From: JAQVWU01 sp964628455 | Lineage (GTDB): Bacteria > Bacillota > Clostridia > Oscillospirales > CAG-272 | NCBI GenBank assembly: GCA_964628455.1 | Contig: CAZVPD010000007.1 | Location: 1 to 48,273 of the forward strand | Length of the DNA stretch: 48,273 bases | Direction: 5' to 3' | In this document: positions 8,846 to 17,847 of the stretch, in pieces | Position numbering within the stretch: position 1 is the stretch's first letter | Layout of the letters: each line of letters begins with the position of its first letter | The notes under the pieces: generated by a model | What the model was told of the DNA's origin: nothing | The model's input: the letters and a program-made list of their open reading frames with translations, nothing else | The model's database searches: none | Made by a program: the position numbers and the translations under genes

Positions 8846-9746
8846 TCTGTCGGGGATTGTCGTCATCAACAAGCCCGGTGGTATGACATCACACGATGTT
8901 GTCAATAAAATACGGCGTCTATACGGCACAAGGCAGGTCGGACATACGGGAACCTTGGATCCGATGGCGACAGGGGTTCTTGTCATACTCGTCGGAAGAG
9001 CTGCGAAAGCCTCGGAATATATAACGGCGGCGGATAAACGCTACCTTGCCGGACTCCGGCTGGGAATAAGCACGAATACCGGAGATATCACCGGGGAGAT
9101 ACAGATGCGCTCGGATGCATTACCCGATGCGGAAACGGTGAAAACGGCCGTTTCCCGCTTTACGGGTGAAATCATGCAGATCCCTCCGATGTACAGTGCG
9201 ATAAAAATCAACGGCCGCAAGCTGGTGGACCTGGCCCGCCGGGGTGTCCTGGTTGACCGTGAAGCAAGACCCGTCACGATCTATTCGCTTAATGTCAGTC
9301 CGGTCGATGCAGCCGAAGGCGAATATGAACTGGATATACATTGTTCAAAAGGGACATATATCCGGACACTTTGTGAGGATATCGGCTCCGTTCTCGGATG
9401 CGGCGGTGCGATGAGCAGCCTTCAGCGAATGACAGCCGGTGCTTTTTCGATCGGAGAAGCTTACGCGCCCGGGCAGATCGAAGCGATGACGGCAGCCGAA
9501 CGAACCGGTATACTGCTTCCGGTTGAAAATCTGTTTTCGGAATATCCTGTTTTGAAATTAAACGGATTTTTCGCCAAACTGGCCGGATCCGGAGCCGAGA
9601 TTTATCAGGCGAAAATCAAAACCTCGTTTGCCGAAGGCGAACGTCTGCGTATTTATGATGACGGCGGTTTTTTGGCACTCGGAGAAGTCCGGAGCTATGC
9701 CGGCGGCAGCGCAGTGAAGCCGATCAAGTATTTCAGAATAGTATAA
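8832..9746 (+). CDS. truB: tRNA pseudouridine(55) synthase
   Basis: 304 aa from ATG 8832, preceded by GGAGGAA. TruB makes pseudouridine at position 55 of the T-loop of nearly all tRNAs and also acts as a tRNA chaperone. The catalytic Asp is in 'GHTGTLDPMATG'. Other family blocks are 'INKPGGMTSHDVV', 'PPMYSAIKINGRKL' and 'CSKGTYIRTLCEDIG'. A C-terminal PUA-like domain occupies about residues 235-304. The bifunctional riboflavin kinase gene that often follows truB is not present; a xylulokinase begins 32 bp later with its own ribosome binding site. Confidence 0.95.
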   Translation: MAGADLSGIVVINKPGGMTSHDVVNKIRRLYGTRQVGHTGTLDPMATGVLVILVGRAAKASEYITAADKRYLAGLRLGISTNTGDITGEIQMRSDALPDAETVKTAVSRFTGEIMQIPPMYSAIKINGRKLVDLARRGVLVDREARPVTIYSLNVSPVDAAEGEYELDIHCSKGTYIRTLCEDIGSVLGCGGAMSSLQRMTAGAFSIGEAYAPGQIEAMTAAERTGILLPVENLFSEYPVLKLNGFFAKLAGSGAEIYQAKIKTSFAEGERLRIYDDGGFLALGEVRSYAGGSAVKPIKYFRIV

Positions 9747-9778
9747 ATTATATTTTATGACCGTTGAGGAGGAGCTTT

Positions 9779-11296
9779 ATGGCATATCTGATAGGAACGG
9801 ATATCGGAACTTCGGGAACAAAAACGGTGCTTTTCGATGAAGCGGGAAACACCATAGCCGATGCGCTGTATGAGTACGTCATGTCTCAGCCCAGAAACGG
9901 ATGGGCGGAACAGGATCCCGCAGACTGGTGGAAAGCCGTCTGCTTATCTGTGCGCGACGTTATCGACAAATCGGGTATTGATGCCGCCGATATCAAAGGG
10001 GTAGGCCTATCCGGGCAGATGCACGGCCTTGTCATGCTTGATAAAAACGATGATGTGATTCGCCCGTCTATCATATGGTGCGACCAGCGGACAGCACTTG
10101 AATGCGAACAAATCACGTCGCTTATCGGAGCGGATAAACTGATCGAGATCACAGCCAATCCGGCTTTGACGGGATTTACGGCATCGAAAATCATGTGGAT
10201 AAAAAATAACGAACCCCGTAATTATGAACGCTGCGTAAAGATCATGCTGCCTAAAGACTACATCCGGTATATGCTGACAGGTGAGTTTGCCACGGAAGTA
10301 TCCGACGCTTCGGGTATGCAGCTGCTTGATATTCCGTCCCGGTGCTGGTCGCCGTTCGTGCTTGATAAACTCGGTATAGGTATGGAAAAACTGGGCAGAG
10401 TATATGAATCATGCGAAGTGACGGGCCGTGTCAGCGCGTCCGCAGCTGCACTGACGGGTTTGAAAACAGGAACGATTGTGGTCGGTGGTGCGGGAGACCA
10501 GGCTGCGGGAGCTGTCGGAAACGGAATTGTCCGCGAAGGACTTATATCGGCTACGATAGGAACTTCCGGCGTGGTTTTTGCTCATACGGATAAGATTTCG
10601 ATCGATCCGAAAGGAAGGGTTCATACTTTCTGCCACGCCGTTCCGGGTGCATGGCACATTATGGGGGTGACGCAGGCAGCGGGGCTCTCGTTTAAATGGA
10701 TGCGCGACAGATTCTTTCCAGGTGAAAAAGAAACAGCTTTGCTGCTTGGCGAAGACCCCAACTATATAATGGATAAAATCTGCTCGCGTGTGCCGTGCGG
10801 CGCCAACGGACTGATCTATCTCCCTTATCTGATGGGGGAACGCACCCCCCACCTGGATCCCGATGCCCGCGGCGTTTTCTTCGGTTTGTCAGCCATTCAC
10901 GGCAAAGCGGATATGCTCCGCGCCGTTATGGAAGGCGTCATCTATTCGCTTTGCGATTGTATCGGTATCATCCGCGGCATGGGCACCGAACCGGAAACCG
11001 TCCTGGCTTCGGGAGGCGGCGGCAACAGCAGATTATGGAGACAGATGATGGCCGACGCGTTCGGTATGGATATATCGGTTTCGAATTCAAAACAGGGTGG
11101 AGCCTTGGGAGTAGCCATACTGGCGGGAGTCGGTGCCGGTATTTATAAAAATGTCCCTTCCGCCTGTTCGGAGCTGATAGGAATCAAAGACACAACGGTT
11201 TATGACCGGAATAGTGCGGAAACATACAGGAAGAATTATAAGCTTTACGGCGAGCTTTATGAACGTCTGCGCCCTTGCTTTAAACAGCTTCAATAA
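9779..11296 (+). CDS. xylB: Xylulokinase, FGGY carbohydrate kinase
   Basis: 505 aa from ATG 9779, preceded by GAGGAGG at good spacing; an upstream ATG at 9764 has no site. It phosphorylates D-xylulose to xylulose-5-phosphate for the pentose phosphate pathway. N-terminal nucleotide-binding loop is 'GTDIGTSGTKT'. 'GLSGQMHGLVMLD' and 'WCDQRT' are xylulokinase-type substrate motifs. The catalytic base Asp is in 'SDASGMQLLD', and 'YLMGERTPHLDP' and 'ASGGGGNSR' lie in the C-terminal actin-like lobe. No xylose isomerase is next to it, so a different FGGY sugar is possible, but motif agreement with XylB is good. A hairpin terminator follows directly. Confidence 0.87.
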   Translation: MAYLIGTDIGTSGTKTVLFDEAGNTIADALYEYVMSQPRNGWAEQDPADWWKAVCLSVRDVIDKSGIDAADIKGVGLSGQMHGLVMLDKNDDVIRPSIIWCDQRTALECEQITSLIGADKLIEITANPALTGFTASKIMWIKNNEPRNYERCVKIMLPKDYIRYMLTGEFATEVSDASGMQLLDIPSRCWSPFVLDKLGIGMEKLGRVYESCEVTGRVSASAAALTGLKTGTIVVGGAGDQAAGAVGNGIVREGLISATIGTSGVVFAHTDKISIDPKGRVHTFCHAVPGAWHIMGVTQAAGLSFKWMRDRFFPGEKETALLLGEDPNYIMDKICSRVPCGANGLIYLPYLMGERTPHLDPDARGVFFGLSAIHGKADMLRAVMEGVIYSLCDCIGIIRGMGTEPETVLASGGGGNSRLWRQMMADAFGMDISVSNSKQGGALGVAILAGVGAGIYKNVPSACSELIGIKDTTVYDRNSAETYRKNYKLYGELYERLRPCFKQLQ

Positions 11297-11303
11297 TCAC
11301 CCG

Positions 11304-11346
11304 AAAAAAGGACCGCTGCGGATTTGACTGCAGCGGTCCTTTTTTT
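11304..11346. terminator. Bidirectional intrinsic terminator
   Basis: GGACCGCTGC (11310-11319) pairs perfectly with GCAGCGGTCC (11330-11339) over a 10-nt loop. Runs of A and T flank both sides, so it can end xylB (+) and the discoidin-domain gene (-), which converge here. Confidence 0.9.
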
Positions 11347-11354
11347 CTGTTGCC

Positions 11355-12164
11355 TTAATTCTTGCCGGTCCAGAATTCTCTGTGATATGCGGTAAATCCG
11401 GTACCGAGTGCTGCTATGGCGGTTATGACAATGCCGGCAATATGTGCGCCTGTTATTTTCGTTCCGGCTTCGTTTTCGGCAGGTTTATCGGTATTTTCGG
11501 GAATTTGACTTTCCGGCGATCCTGTTGTTTCAGGCTCCCGGGCGGTTTCGGCCGGGGGTTCGGTTTCCGTCAGCAGTTCTGAGATCATCCCTTCGGCGGG
11601 TTTTCCTTCGGCACATTCATAAAGCTCGAATTCGGGCAGACGAACGGTGCTTCCCCCGCTTGCCTCAGGCTGGGATATCATCAGTCTGATATAACGCGCC
11701 AGCCGTATTCCTATAAACACCTCGGTGGTTTCTTCATAATTGTCGTAAAATTCGGAGACGGTCGTCCAGTTTTTTCCGTCATCGCTTATCTGAACTGCCC
11801 ATGCGACTGCATTGTAATCGTATATTCCGAAGTCCCGTAATCCTTTGGAAGCATGTATAAGCTTATAGGAGTCGAAATAACGGGGATCACCCAGATCGAC
11901 AGCCAGCCAGTGCATATAACCGAGTTCGAATACTTCCTGTGTTTCCTCGCTTATAATGATATTGTCGTAGGTGGCACACCATTTTGTGTCGTAATTCCCG
12001 TCGAATGCGAAAATATCCTGCTCTTCATCATTGATAAAGCCGGATGAACCGTATAAGACCGCGTAACGGCACAGATTTTCGGCTGAAGCGGAAATTGCGA
12101 AAAACCGGAGCGATAATAAAACGATAAAAACAGAAAGCAGCGTTAATTTATAAAATGAATTCAT
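11355..12164 (-). CDS. Exported F5/8 type C (discoidin) domain protein with C-terminal anchor
   Basis: 269 aa from ATG 12164, which has a GGAG site 7 nt upstream; an ORF start at 12212 would run into the MBOAT gene. A signal peptide covers residues 1-28 ('FFAISASA'). A discoidin-like beta-sandwich follows (about 30-185; 'AFDGNYDTKWCA', 'WLAVDLGDPRYFDSYKL', 'WAVQISDDGKNW', 'RLARYIRLMIS'). These domains bind carbohydrate or phospholipid. Next is a Glu/Pro/Thr-rich low-complexity linker (about 195-235) and one transmembrane helix (about 240-260) with a short positively charged tail. It is the last gene of the MBOAT/SGNH operon. It may display a glycan-binding module on the cell surface next to the acylation machinery; that role is inference. 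Confidence 0.8.
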   Translation of the reverse strand: MNSFYKLTLLSVFIVLLSLRFFAISASAENLCRYAVLYGSSGFINDEEQDIFAFDGNYDTKWCATYDNIIISEETQEVFELGYMHWLAVDLGDPRYFDSYKLIHASKGLRDFGIYDYNAVAWAVQISDDGKNWTTVSEFYDNYEETTEVFIGIRLARYIRLMISQPEASGGSTVRLPEFELYECAEGKPAEGMISELLTETEPPAETAREPETTGSPESQIPENTDKPAENEAGTKITGAHIAGIVITAIAALGTGFTAYHREFWTGKN

Positions 12165-12183
12165 CAGGTATCTCCGATGTGTT

Positions 12184-13578
12184 TTATGGGAAATATAAAA
12201 GCGACGCAGCATGATGTCCGAGTTCGGAACCTGTTAAGAATGCGATGGATAACAGCAGAAGACCGGTTATTTCAAACAGGACCAGCACATCGGAGACAGC
12301 CCGGCCGTACTTCAGCATCAGGAGTTTTTCTTTCAGATAAGGTATCGCCGGAACCGAGAGAATAACCGAAGCAAACAGAACCGTCAGCGTGAAACCGCTG
12401 ATCGGAATATCCGGAGGGGAAGCGAGGTTTGCGGGATTAAACATCGTAATCAGGTAATGTATCGCGGAAGCGGGGGTGTCGGCGCGGAATATGGTCCATC
12501 CTGCCAGTATGATGATTAAAGTATAAATACGGCCGATAAATCGGGGTATGCGGTTTTTGATCCTGACCGGAATTGTCCGTTCGAGTATGAAAAACAATCC
12601 GTGATACAATCCCCAGAGAAGGAAATTCAAACCTGTTCCATACCATAAACCGGCTGCGGCGAAGACGATCAGCAGATTGAAGCTTGTGCGGACACAGCCT
12701 GAACGGCTTCCCCCCAGCGGTATGTACAGATAATCGCGAAACCAGGAGGAAACGCTTATATGCCAGCGCCGCCAAAAGTCGCGCAGAGAAACCGAAATAT
12801 AGGGATAATCGAAGCTTTCCGGGAAATCAAAGCCAAACATACGCGCCAGACCGGCTGCCATATCCGTATAACCCGATAGGCCGAAAAAGATCTCCAGTCC
12901 GAAAACGGCGGTACCGATCCATACCGCTGCTGCTGATGTTCCTATATCCCCTTCGAAAATCGCATCGGCGGTGACAGCCGTAATACTCGCGAGCAGAACT
13001 TTTTTTGCGAATCCTCTCGTAAAACAGGCGGCTCCTTTTAGAAAACTGTCGGCAGTGCTTTTTCGTTCCGAAAGCTGCGCTTTAAATTCTTTAAAGCGGA
13101 CGACAGGGCCTGCTGCCATTTTGGGGAAAAATGAAAGGTACAGAGCAAATTCGGGTATGCTTTTTTGTGCGGGTATAATGCCGGAATATACATCATATAC
13201 ATAGGAGATGGCCTGCAGGGTGAAAAAAGACATGCCTATCGGAAACGCGGTGTTCTGTGCGGCGTTTCCCGTGAAGAAAATGCCGTATTTTAAATAAACG
13301 AGCAAACCGATATTAAAAATCAAGGCGGCTGCAAACCACAAACGGCGTCCCTGTATACCTTTCCCATATTTTTCCGGCAATATCGCAAGGCTGTAGTTGA
13401 CTGCAGCCGATATCAGTATAAATAAAATATTAACGGGTTCGCCCCAGGCGTAAAAGAGGATCGAGGAGAGTAGAAGCACCGCGTTTCGCGCGCCGAAAAA
13501 TCGGCCGGGTATTATGTAATATACAAGCAATACGGCCGGAAGGAAAAACAGAACGAAAAGAGCAGATGAAAATGTCAT
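12184..13578 (-). CDS. MBOAT-family O-acyltransferase, AlgI/DltB-like
   Basis: 464 aa polytopic membrane protein, family-typical length. MBOAT proteins pass an acyl (usually acetyl) group across the membrane to an extracellular acceptor. Visible signatures are 'LFYAWGEP' in an early membrane helix, 'SFFTLQAISYVYDVY', the strongly conserved 'DFWRRWHIS' (267-275), 'WFRDYLYIPLGGSR', and 'NFLLWGLYHG', which holds the presumed active-site His327. The preceding 'GLWYG' has Tyr where many AlgI proteins have His. The neighbouring SGNH proteins of the AlgX/AlgJ type indicate O-acetylation of a secreted polysaccharide rather than D-alanylation of teichoic acid, since no dltA or dltC is present. Confidence 0.93.
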   Translation of the reverse strand: MTFSSALFVLFFLPAVLLVYYIIPGRFFGARNAVLLLSSILFYAWGEPVNILFILISAAVNYSLAILPEKYGKGIQGRRLWFAAALIFNIGLLVYLKYGIFFTGNAAQNTAFPIGMSFFTLQAISYVYDVYSGIIPAQKSIPEFALYLSFFPKMAAGPVVRFKEFKAQLSERKSTADSFLKGAACFTRGFAKKVLLASITAVTADAIFEGDIGTSAAAVWIGTAVFGLEIFFGLSGYTDMAAGLARMFGFDFPESFDYPYISVSLRDFWRRWHISVSSWFRDYLYIPLGGSRSGCVRTSFNLLIVFAAAGLWYGTGLNFLLWGLYHGLFFILERTIPVRIKNRIPRFIGRIYTLIIILAGWTIFRADTPASAIHYLITMFNPANLASPPDIPISGFTLTVLFASVILSVPAIPYLKEKLLMLKYGRAVSDVLVLFEITGLLLLSIAFLTGSELGHHAASLLYFP

Positions 13579-13588
13579 TTACCGGTCC

Positions 13589-14989
13589 TCATTGTTCTGT
13601 TGACTTTAAGTAGTTGTAAAGCGATTCATAACAATCCGGACCGATTTCATATCCCCGTTTATCGCCGGACCAGTCGGGCGAATTCCCCCCGAGAGACCTG
13701 ACAAATTGCTCATTGCATTCGAAAATGACATAATCGATGTTGTTTAATAATTTTTCCCAGCGGGACGGATCGTCGAATGCGTTCAAAGCATCGCTCGGAA
13801 AGCCGTTATAATACATTCTGGTTATCTTTGACGCTATATTAAAGGACGAAAAATACGTTGTAAAGTCATGCGCGAAGGAACCGCCCTGTATAAAAAAGTT
13901 CGGCCGGTTTTTGCAGTCTTCGTTTTCGACATAAGCGTCGGGCCAGTAATAATTATCGTCGAGGATCAGGTCGGACCGTTTGATGCCGTTGATGACAAAT
14001 CCAAGGATATCCTGTTCGGGGTTTCCGAAACCGGGCGGATTTTTCGAGGAAAGCAAACGGTCGGCAGCAAGCCGTCTGATCTCGAGTCCCGTCTGTTTTT
14101 CGTATTCAAGGAGTATAGCCCGTGTGGTTTCGAAAGCTGCCGGTTTGTTCCAGTGTGTACCGGTCTTCGGGAAAGTTTCTTCCAGACCGATTTCCGCATA
14201 AAGCGCTGCAGAATCGATGTAAGGAACTCCGCTTCCTGCGAGTTCTTTGATGAACAGTTCATATGGCCGCGTGTAGCCGTCGGGTGTTTTATTTTGCTTT
14301 TTGTACCATTCGGGAATAGCTTCGGGATATTGCGAGGCTTTTGAAGGAGTGAGGACAAAAACAAAAGCACAGCCGTTTTCTTTCAGGCGTTCCGAAATAT
14401 ACTCGAGCATCAGCACCTGATTTTTTATCCGTTCTTTCGTGACTTCACGGTACATTTCGGAATAACCCAGATATTCGTTTATATAGCCGTTTTCATATAA
14501 ATAGCCGGATTTCCCGATGATGACGGTCGGAGCGCCTTTATAACCGGAAGGTTCGGTCATTGTGCGGAAAGCGCGTATTTTATTGATTTCCGCATACAGA
14601 GGATTTGTATCGTTCCAGAGAATGTCGGGTTCTTCTGTCCCGCTTTCCGGAATTCCGGACTCGGAATCCGCAGCGGCGGAAGATTCCGCGACGGAGGGTG
14701 CCGACGACGAAACCGGAGATGATGTGATGCGGCTGCTTAAAATTCTGATGTCATTCCCGAAAGGAAGGATCTCCAGCAGCCATTTTTCGGCTTTCTCCTG
14801 AAAATCACCCGAAAAAAAATCATCTGCTGAAGGTGTTTTATTCGGAGCTGCCTCGGTTGTTCCGAACAGTATCAGAACAGCGGGCAGAAACAGGATAAAT
14901 AAAAAAGCCGACAGCGTCAGAATGCGGATCATAAGGCGGAATGTACGATATGCGGTTTCATGGAAGCTGCTTTCCGGTGAATTGTTCAT
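13589..14989 (-). CDS. Membrane-anchored SGNH acetyltransferase-like protein (AlgJ/AlgX family)
   Basis: 466 aa from ATG 14989, which is 6 nt from the AAGGA site; TTG 14995 and ATG 14992 are alternatives. One N-terminal transmembrane helix (about 20-43) is followed by a Ser/Glu/Pro-rich linker (about 85-125) and an SGNH hydrolase-like domain. 'VIIGKSGYLYENGYI' opens the domain as in AlgX/AlgJ, and 'FIQGGSFAHD' carries the nucleophilic Ser371. The conserved DxH block reads 'KTGTHWN', with Gly277 in place of Asp and His279 retained, so the catalytic triad is incomplete. It should face the cell surface and take the acyl group delivered by the MBOAT protein 10 bp downstream, or act as a non-catalytic partner. 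Confidence 0.85.
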   Translation of the reverse strand: MNNSPESSFHETAYRTFRLMIRILTLSAFLFILFLPAVLILFGTTEAAPNKTPSADDFFSGDFQEKAEKWLLEILPFGNDIRILSSRITSSPVSSSAPSVAESSAAADSESGIPESGTEEPDILWNDTNPLYAEINKIRAFRTMTEPSGYKGAPTVIIGKSGYLYENGYINEYLGYSEMYREVTKERIKNQVLMLEYISERLKENGCAFVFVLTPSKASQYPEAIPEWYKKQNKTPDGYTRPYELFIKELAGSGVPYIDSAALYAEIGLEETFPKTGTHWNKPAAFETTRAILLEYEKQTGLEIRRLAADRLLSSKNPPGFGNPEQDILGFVINGIKRSDLILDDNYYWPDAYVENEDCKNRPNFFIQGGSFAHDFTTYFSSFNIASKITRMYYNGFPSDALNAFDDPSRWEKLLNNIDYVIFECNEQFVRSLGGNSPDWSGDKRGYEIGPDCYESLYNYLKSTEQ

Positions 14990-15061
14990 CATCAATCCTT
15001 GAGAATGTATTTTTGAAGGTTTTTGCTGACCCGGCAGCTGCGATAAACAGTTTAACCGGAT

Positions 15062-16123
15062 TTATCCGATAATGTTTCCGATATTGCGTTCGGTTATCAC
15101 ATAAATGACGTAATCGGGTTTAAATGAGGTGATGTCTTTTTTGTCGAAATCATAACTCCACATGGCTTTCCAGTGCACACTGGAAAATGCATCGGAAATA
15201 AGAGAATAAATCGGGGTACCGAATGAATCGCGCATAACATAAGCACGCGGCAGCTGCAGTTCGGTCTGCGATGAGGTCGTAATGTGGTCCTGAGAGCAAA
15301 GGTCATGTGTAAGCCGGTTCGTACGGGGATGAAATATTTCCGGATCGTATTTTGTTTCAAACAGGAGCCGCATAAAAGTGGCGTTTTCACGCAGGAGACT
15401 CTGGTCCATGGTGGTATGTTCCGCAAGGTCGGCTATCTCAACTTGCTTTTTGTAAAACTCCACTTCATCCGGCCTGCGTCCGGCAGCCTCGGGCCATTTT
15501 TGCGAGACATACGACATGAGGGACCTGTAACCGAGAAATGCGCCGTATTGAGTCCAATGGGTGTCGGTTTTATGAAAAATTTTAAATTCGTCGTTTTTAT
15601 GTTCGGAGAACAGGTCAAAAAGATTGATAACTTTTGCGCCCGCTTCGGCAGCGGCTGTTTCGAACTGCTCGGTACGCGTAATGCCCGTATTCAGGGGAAA
15701 ACGCTCCGGCACAAGTTCGGGATAGACATGCATCGGAGTCGGGATAATAAAGTAGATGAGTTCACAGCCGATTCCGTTCAAAAAATCGACACGTTCCGCG
15801 ATTCGTTTTTTTACGGATTCGGTTTGTTTGTCCGTGAATACATTCGCGCCGGTGCGGTCGTTTATTTCATCGACGACAAATCCCTGATAATCGGCGCCGA
15901 TGATGTGATGATATGCTCCCATTCGGTTGATCAAGTCGACGTCGGTTCGTTCTTTCACGCTTATTTCATAAGGTTCGCTTTCGGCAAGACCGGGCTGCTC
16001 AGCGGTGACATGGATCAGCGCAGAACCTGTGGAGGGTATTTCGATGTTCCCGAGAAAATTACCGTCATCCGGACGATAGGTCAGGTCTTCCTCCCCGCAT
16101 GTGAATGACGGCATCGGCCGCAC
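15062..16123 (-). CDS. AlgX-like SGNH acetyltransferase domain protein, possibly 3' half of a frame-split gene
   Basis: 353 aa if it starts at GTG 16123 (GGAGG 5-6 nt upstream); ATG 16114 is the next choice. 'ADYQGFVVDEINDRTGANVF', 'FIIPTPMHVYPELVP', the DxH motif 'KTDTHWTQYGAF' (Asp187, His189) and 'VMRDSFGTPIYS' (Ser300) form a complete SGNH triad. The first ~60 residues look like the end of a small Ig-like beta domain. The beginning of that domain is encoded in the other frame at the 3' end of the DUF4358 gene, which overlaps by 59 bp. No signal peptide or membrane helix is present, which is unexpected for this family. Both points suggest that the real protein is an in-frame fusion with the upstream lipoprotein. 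Confidence 0.8.
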   Translation of the reverse strand: MRPMPSFTCGEEDLTYRPDDGNFLGNIEIPSTGSALIHVTAEQPGLAESEPYEISVKERTDVDLINRMGAYHHIIGADYQGFVVDEINDRTGANVFTDKQTESVKKRIAERVDFLNGIGCELIYFIIPTPMHVYPELVPERFPLNTGITRTEQFETAAAEAGAKVINLFDLFSEHKNDEFKIFHKTDTHWTQYGAFLGYRSLMSYVSQKWPEAAGRRPDEVEFYKKQVEIADLAEHTTMDQSLLRENATFMRLLFETKYDPEIFHPRTNRLTHDLCSQDHITTSSQTELQLPRAYVMRDSFGTPIYSLISDAFSSVHWKAMWSYDFDKKDITSFKPDYVIYVITERNIGNIIG

Positions 16124-16868
16124 AGGTTCCTCCGATTAAAACGCGTCTGTTTTCATTATGCATAACCACTGTGATGTCGGGAATTTCACTGCGTGCCGAA
16201 TCTGCCGTTTCCGTGTCGGTGTTTTCAATCCGGTCGTCGGGATCGATCTCCGTAACCGATGTAAATTCATGGAGATCGTAAGAAGATGTCTGTTCCGTTA
16301 CATCAACGCTTTCCGGAGCGGTTGTTTCCGAATATATTAAATTATCAATGATGCCGCGTGCCACGGAATTATCCGGTGTTGCAAGCAAAACGGCATAATT
16401 TCCTGTCGTGTATATTTCCGCGCTTTTAAGCAGCGGCACTTCGGCAGGAGTGTAGTTTTGTATATCACCGTTGTTTTTTACGGTCAGTCTGCTTTCAAGC
16501 AGATCGGCTGCCGCAACCAGTTCATCGGGGCTATGTGTAACCAAAATATCGATTTCAAAGACCCGTTTAGTGTTTGGGATATGAATCGCATAATCTGCAA
16601 GCGAATCGAACACGGTCATGTCGGCTCCGTATATTCCTTTGAAATAAAGTCCCGCCGTTTCGGAATCGAGGTAATTGGCGCTGTCTTCTGCAGCTCCGCG
16701 GACAAACAGCAGCGAATCCGGAACATCAGCGCTTTCATATCCCGCAACAGACGCTTTGACCAGTTCCGCAGCGGAAACCGAACTGACCGGAGTGCTGCCG
16801 GCACAGGATGTGAACAAAAAAAGGAAAACTGCAAGAAGAAAAAGAAAGAAATAATTTTTTGATTTCAT
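16065..16868 (-). CDS. DUF4358-type lipoprotein, apparently continued by the SGNH frame
   Basis: 267 aa. A lipoprotein signal peptide has its lipobox Cys at residue 22 ('LFTSC'). Residues about 60-175 match the DUF4358 pattern: 'GLYFKGIYGADMTVFDSLADY', 'FEIDILVTHSPDELVAAADLLESRL', 'KSAEIYTTGNYAVLLAT'. DUF4358 is a small extracellular domain of unknown function, frequent in Clostridia. A Thr/Glu/Asp-rich linker follows (about 180-235). The final 'RRVLIGGTCAADAVIHMRGG' looks like the first strands of a beta domain, after which the frame reads seven further residues to a stop. A +1 shift at the GGGG run at 16094-16097 joins it in frame with the SGNH protein. As drawn it would be a complete secreted lipoprotein. 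Confidence 0.72.
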   Translation of the reverse strand: MKSKNYFFLFLLAVFLFLFTSCAGSTPVSSVSAAELVKASVAGYESADVPDSLLFVRGAAEDSANYLDSETAGLYFKGIYGADMTVFDSLADYAIHIPNTKRVFEIDILVTHSPDELVAAADLLESRLTVKNNGDIQNYTPAEVPLLKSAEIYTTGNYAVLLATPDNSVARGIIDNLIYSETTAPESVDVTEQTSSYDLHEFTSVTEIDPDDRIENTDTETADSARSEIPDITVVMHNENRRVLIGGTCAADAVIHMRGGRPDLSSG

Positions 16869-16892
16869 AGGTTAGCCACCTGTTTTTTATTT

Positions 16893-17825
16893 TCAATTTT
16901 TCCGGGGATCTTTTATACTGATATAATCGCCTGCCGTGCTGTATATAAATCCTTCGGAAACACGGCAGTCGCCCGAAGCATCTTTGATATACTGTGTGAT
17001 GAAACTTTCTACACAACCCGCAACACCGGTTTCCGAACTTGAACTTGAAAAGATCAGCCTGCCGTTTTCCGCTCTGACCATGTGTATGCCGTTGATGTCC
17101 GGCTTTTTCGAGATCAGAAGGATGATATTTTCCTTGGTGACGTAATTGGATAAATAATCTTTATCTTCAATGACTTCGAGCATTTTACCTGTTTTATCGG
17201 CAAATGCGCCGGCTAATGTTTCGGCAGTACGCTGCAATTGAGGTGAGTCGTATATGATGATAAAATCCTGATAGTTTTTGCCGCATATGGTAAGGGAGCG
17301 TATATCGAATTCCTGATATACAGAATAAGAATAATCACGGTCTATTATAATATCCGTGCCGTTGTCTTTAACAAATGTCTCAAGAAAATATTCGGCTGCC
17401 GTATACGTCGCTTTATCCGAACCGCCTGTAATATAGATTTTTTCACCCACTGCTTTTATCGAATAACCGTTTTTTCCGAGAGCTGCGCGGTCGACCGAAT
17501 AGCCTTCTGTTTTTTCTCTCAGGGTCTCGCCTATGATCAGTTCATGCTCTGTGACCGGATTGCCGTCCCAGTCGGTAGATATTTTGGGCCGGACACCCGT
17601 TGCTTTTTCGATGGCTCCGCATAGTAGTATGGCAGCTTTCACATCCTCACCGTTGGAATAATCGGAACGGATCACGGTATAGTCGCATTTTCCGCTTCCG
17701 ACCAGAACAAGCGGTGCGCTTATTTCCGGCGATATGGTTTCGGTAACTACGGGTTGACGGCAGCCGGCTGTCATCAGCATGATCAAAGAGATAAGCAATA
17801 AAAATCCGGGCTTAATTTTAATCAC
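16893..17825 (-). CDS. Lipoprotein with GH20b-like N-terminal-type domain, function unknown
   Basis: 310 aa from GTG 17825, although the GGAGA site sits unusually close to that codon. The lipobox Cys is residue 22 ('LMTAGC'). Residues about 45-165 read 'YTVIRSDYSNGEDVKAAILL', 'IEKATGVRPKISTDW', 'HELIIGETLREKT' and 'GYSIKAVGEKIYITGGS'. This is the alpha/beta domain that precedes the catalytic barrel in bacterial GH20 and GH67 enzymes. No catalytic barrel follows. The remaining ~140 residues ('IIIYDSPQLQRTAETLAGAFAD') may be a related second domain. It is the first gene of the MBOAT/SGNH operon and may bind sugar chains at the outer face. A similar domain occurs in the GH20 protein at 21367-23544. 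Confidence 0.72.
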   Translation of the reverse strand: MIKIKPGFLLLISLIMLMTAGCRQPVVTETISPEISAPLVLVGSGKCDYTVIRSDYSNGEDVKAAILLCGAIEKATGVRPKISTDWDGNPVTEHELIIGETLREKTEGYSVDRAALGKNGYSIKAVGEKIYITGGSDKATYTAAEYFLETFVKDNGTDIIIDRDYSYSVYQEFDIRSLTICGKNYQDFIIIYDSPQLQRTAETLAGAFADKTGKMLEVIEDKDYLSNYVTKENIILLISKKPDINGIHMVRAENGRLIFSSSSSETGVAGCVESFITQYIKDASGDCRVSEGFIYSTAGDYISIKDPRKN

Positions 17826-17847
17826 TCTCCAAAAAACACATTACGCC

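Noticed and set aside
15284..16108. Long plus-strand frame opposite the SGNH gene
   Set aside because: Translates without family motifs; the minus strand carries the SGNH triad.
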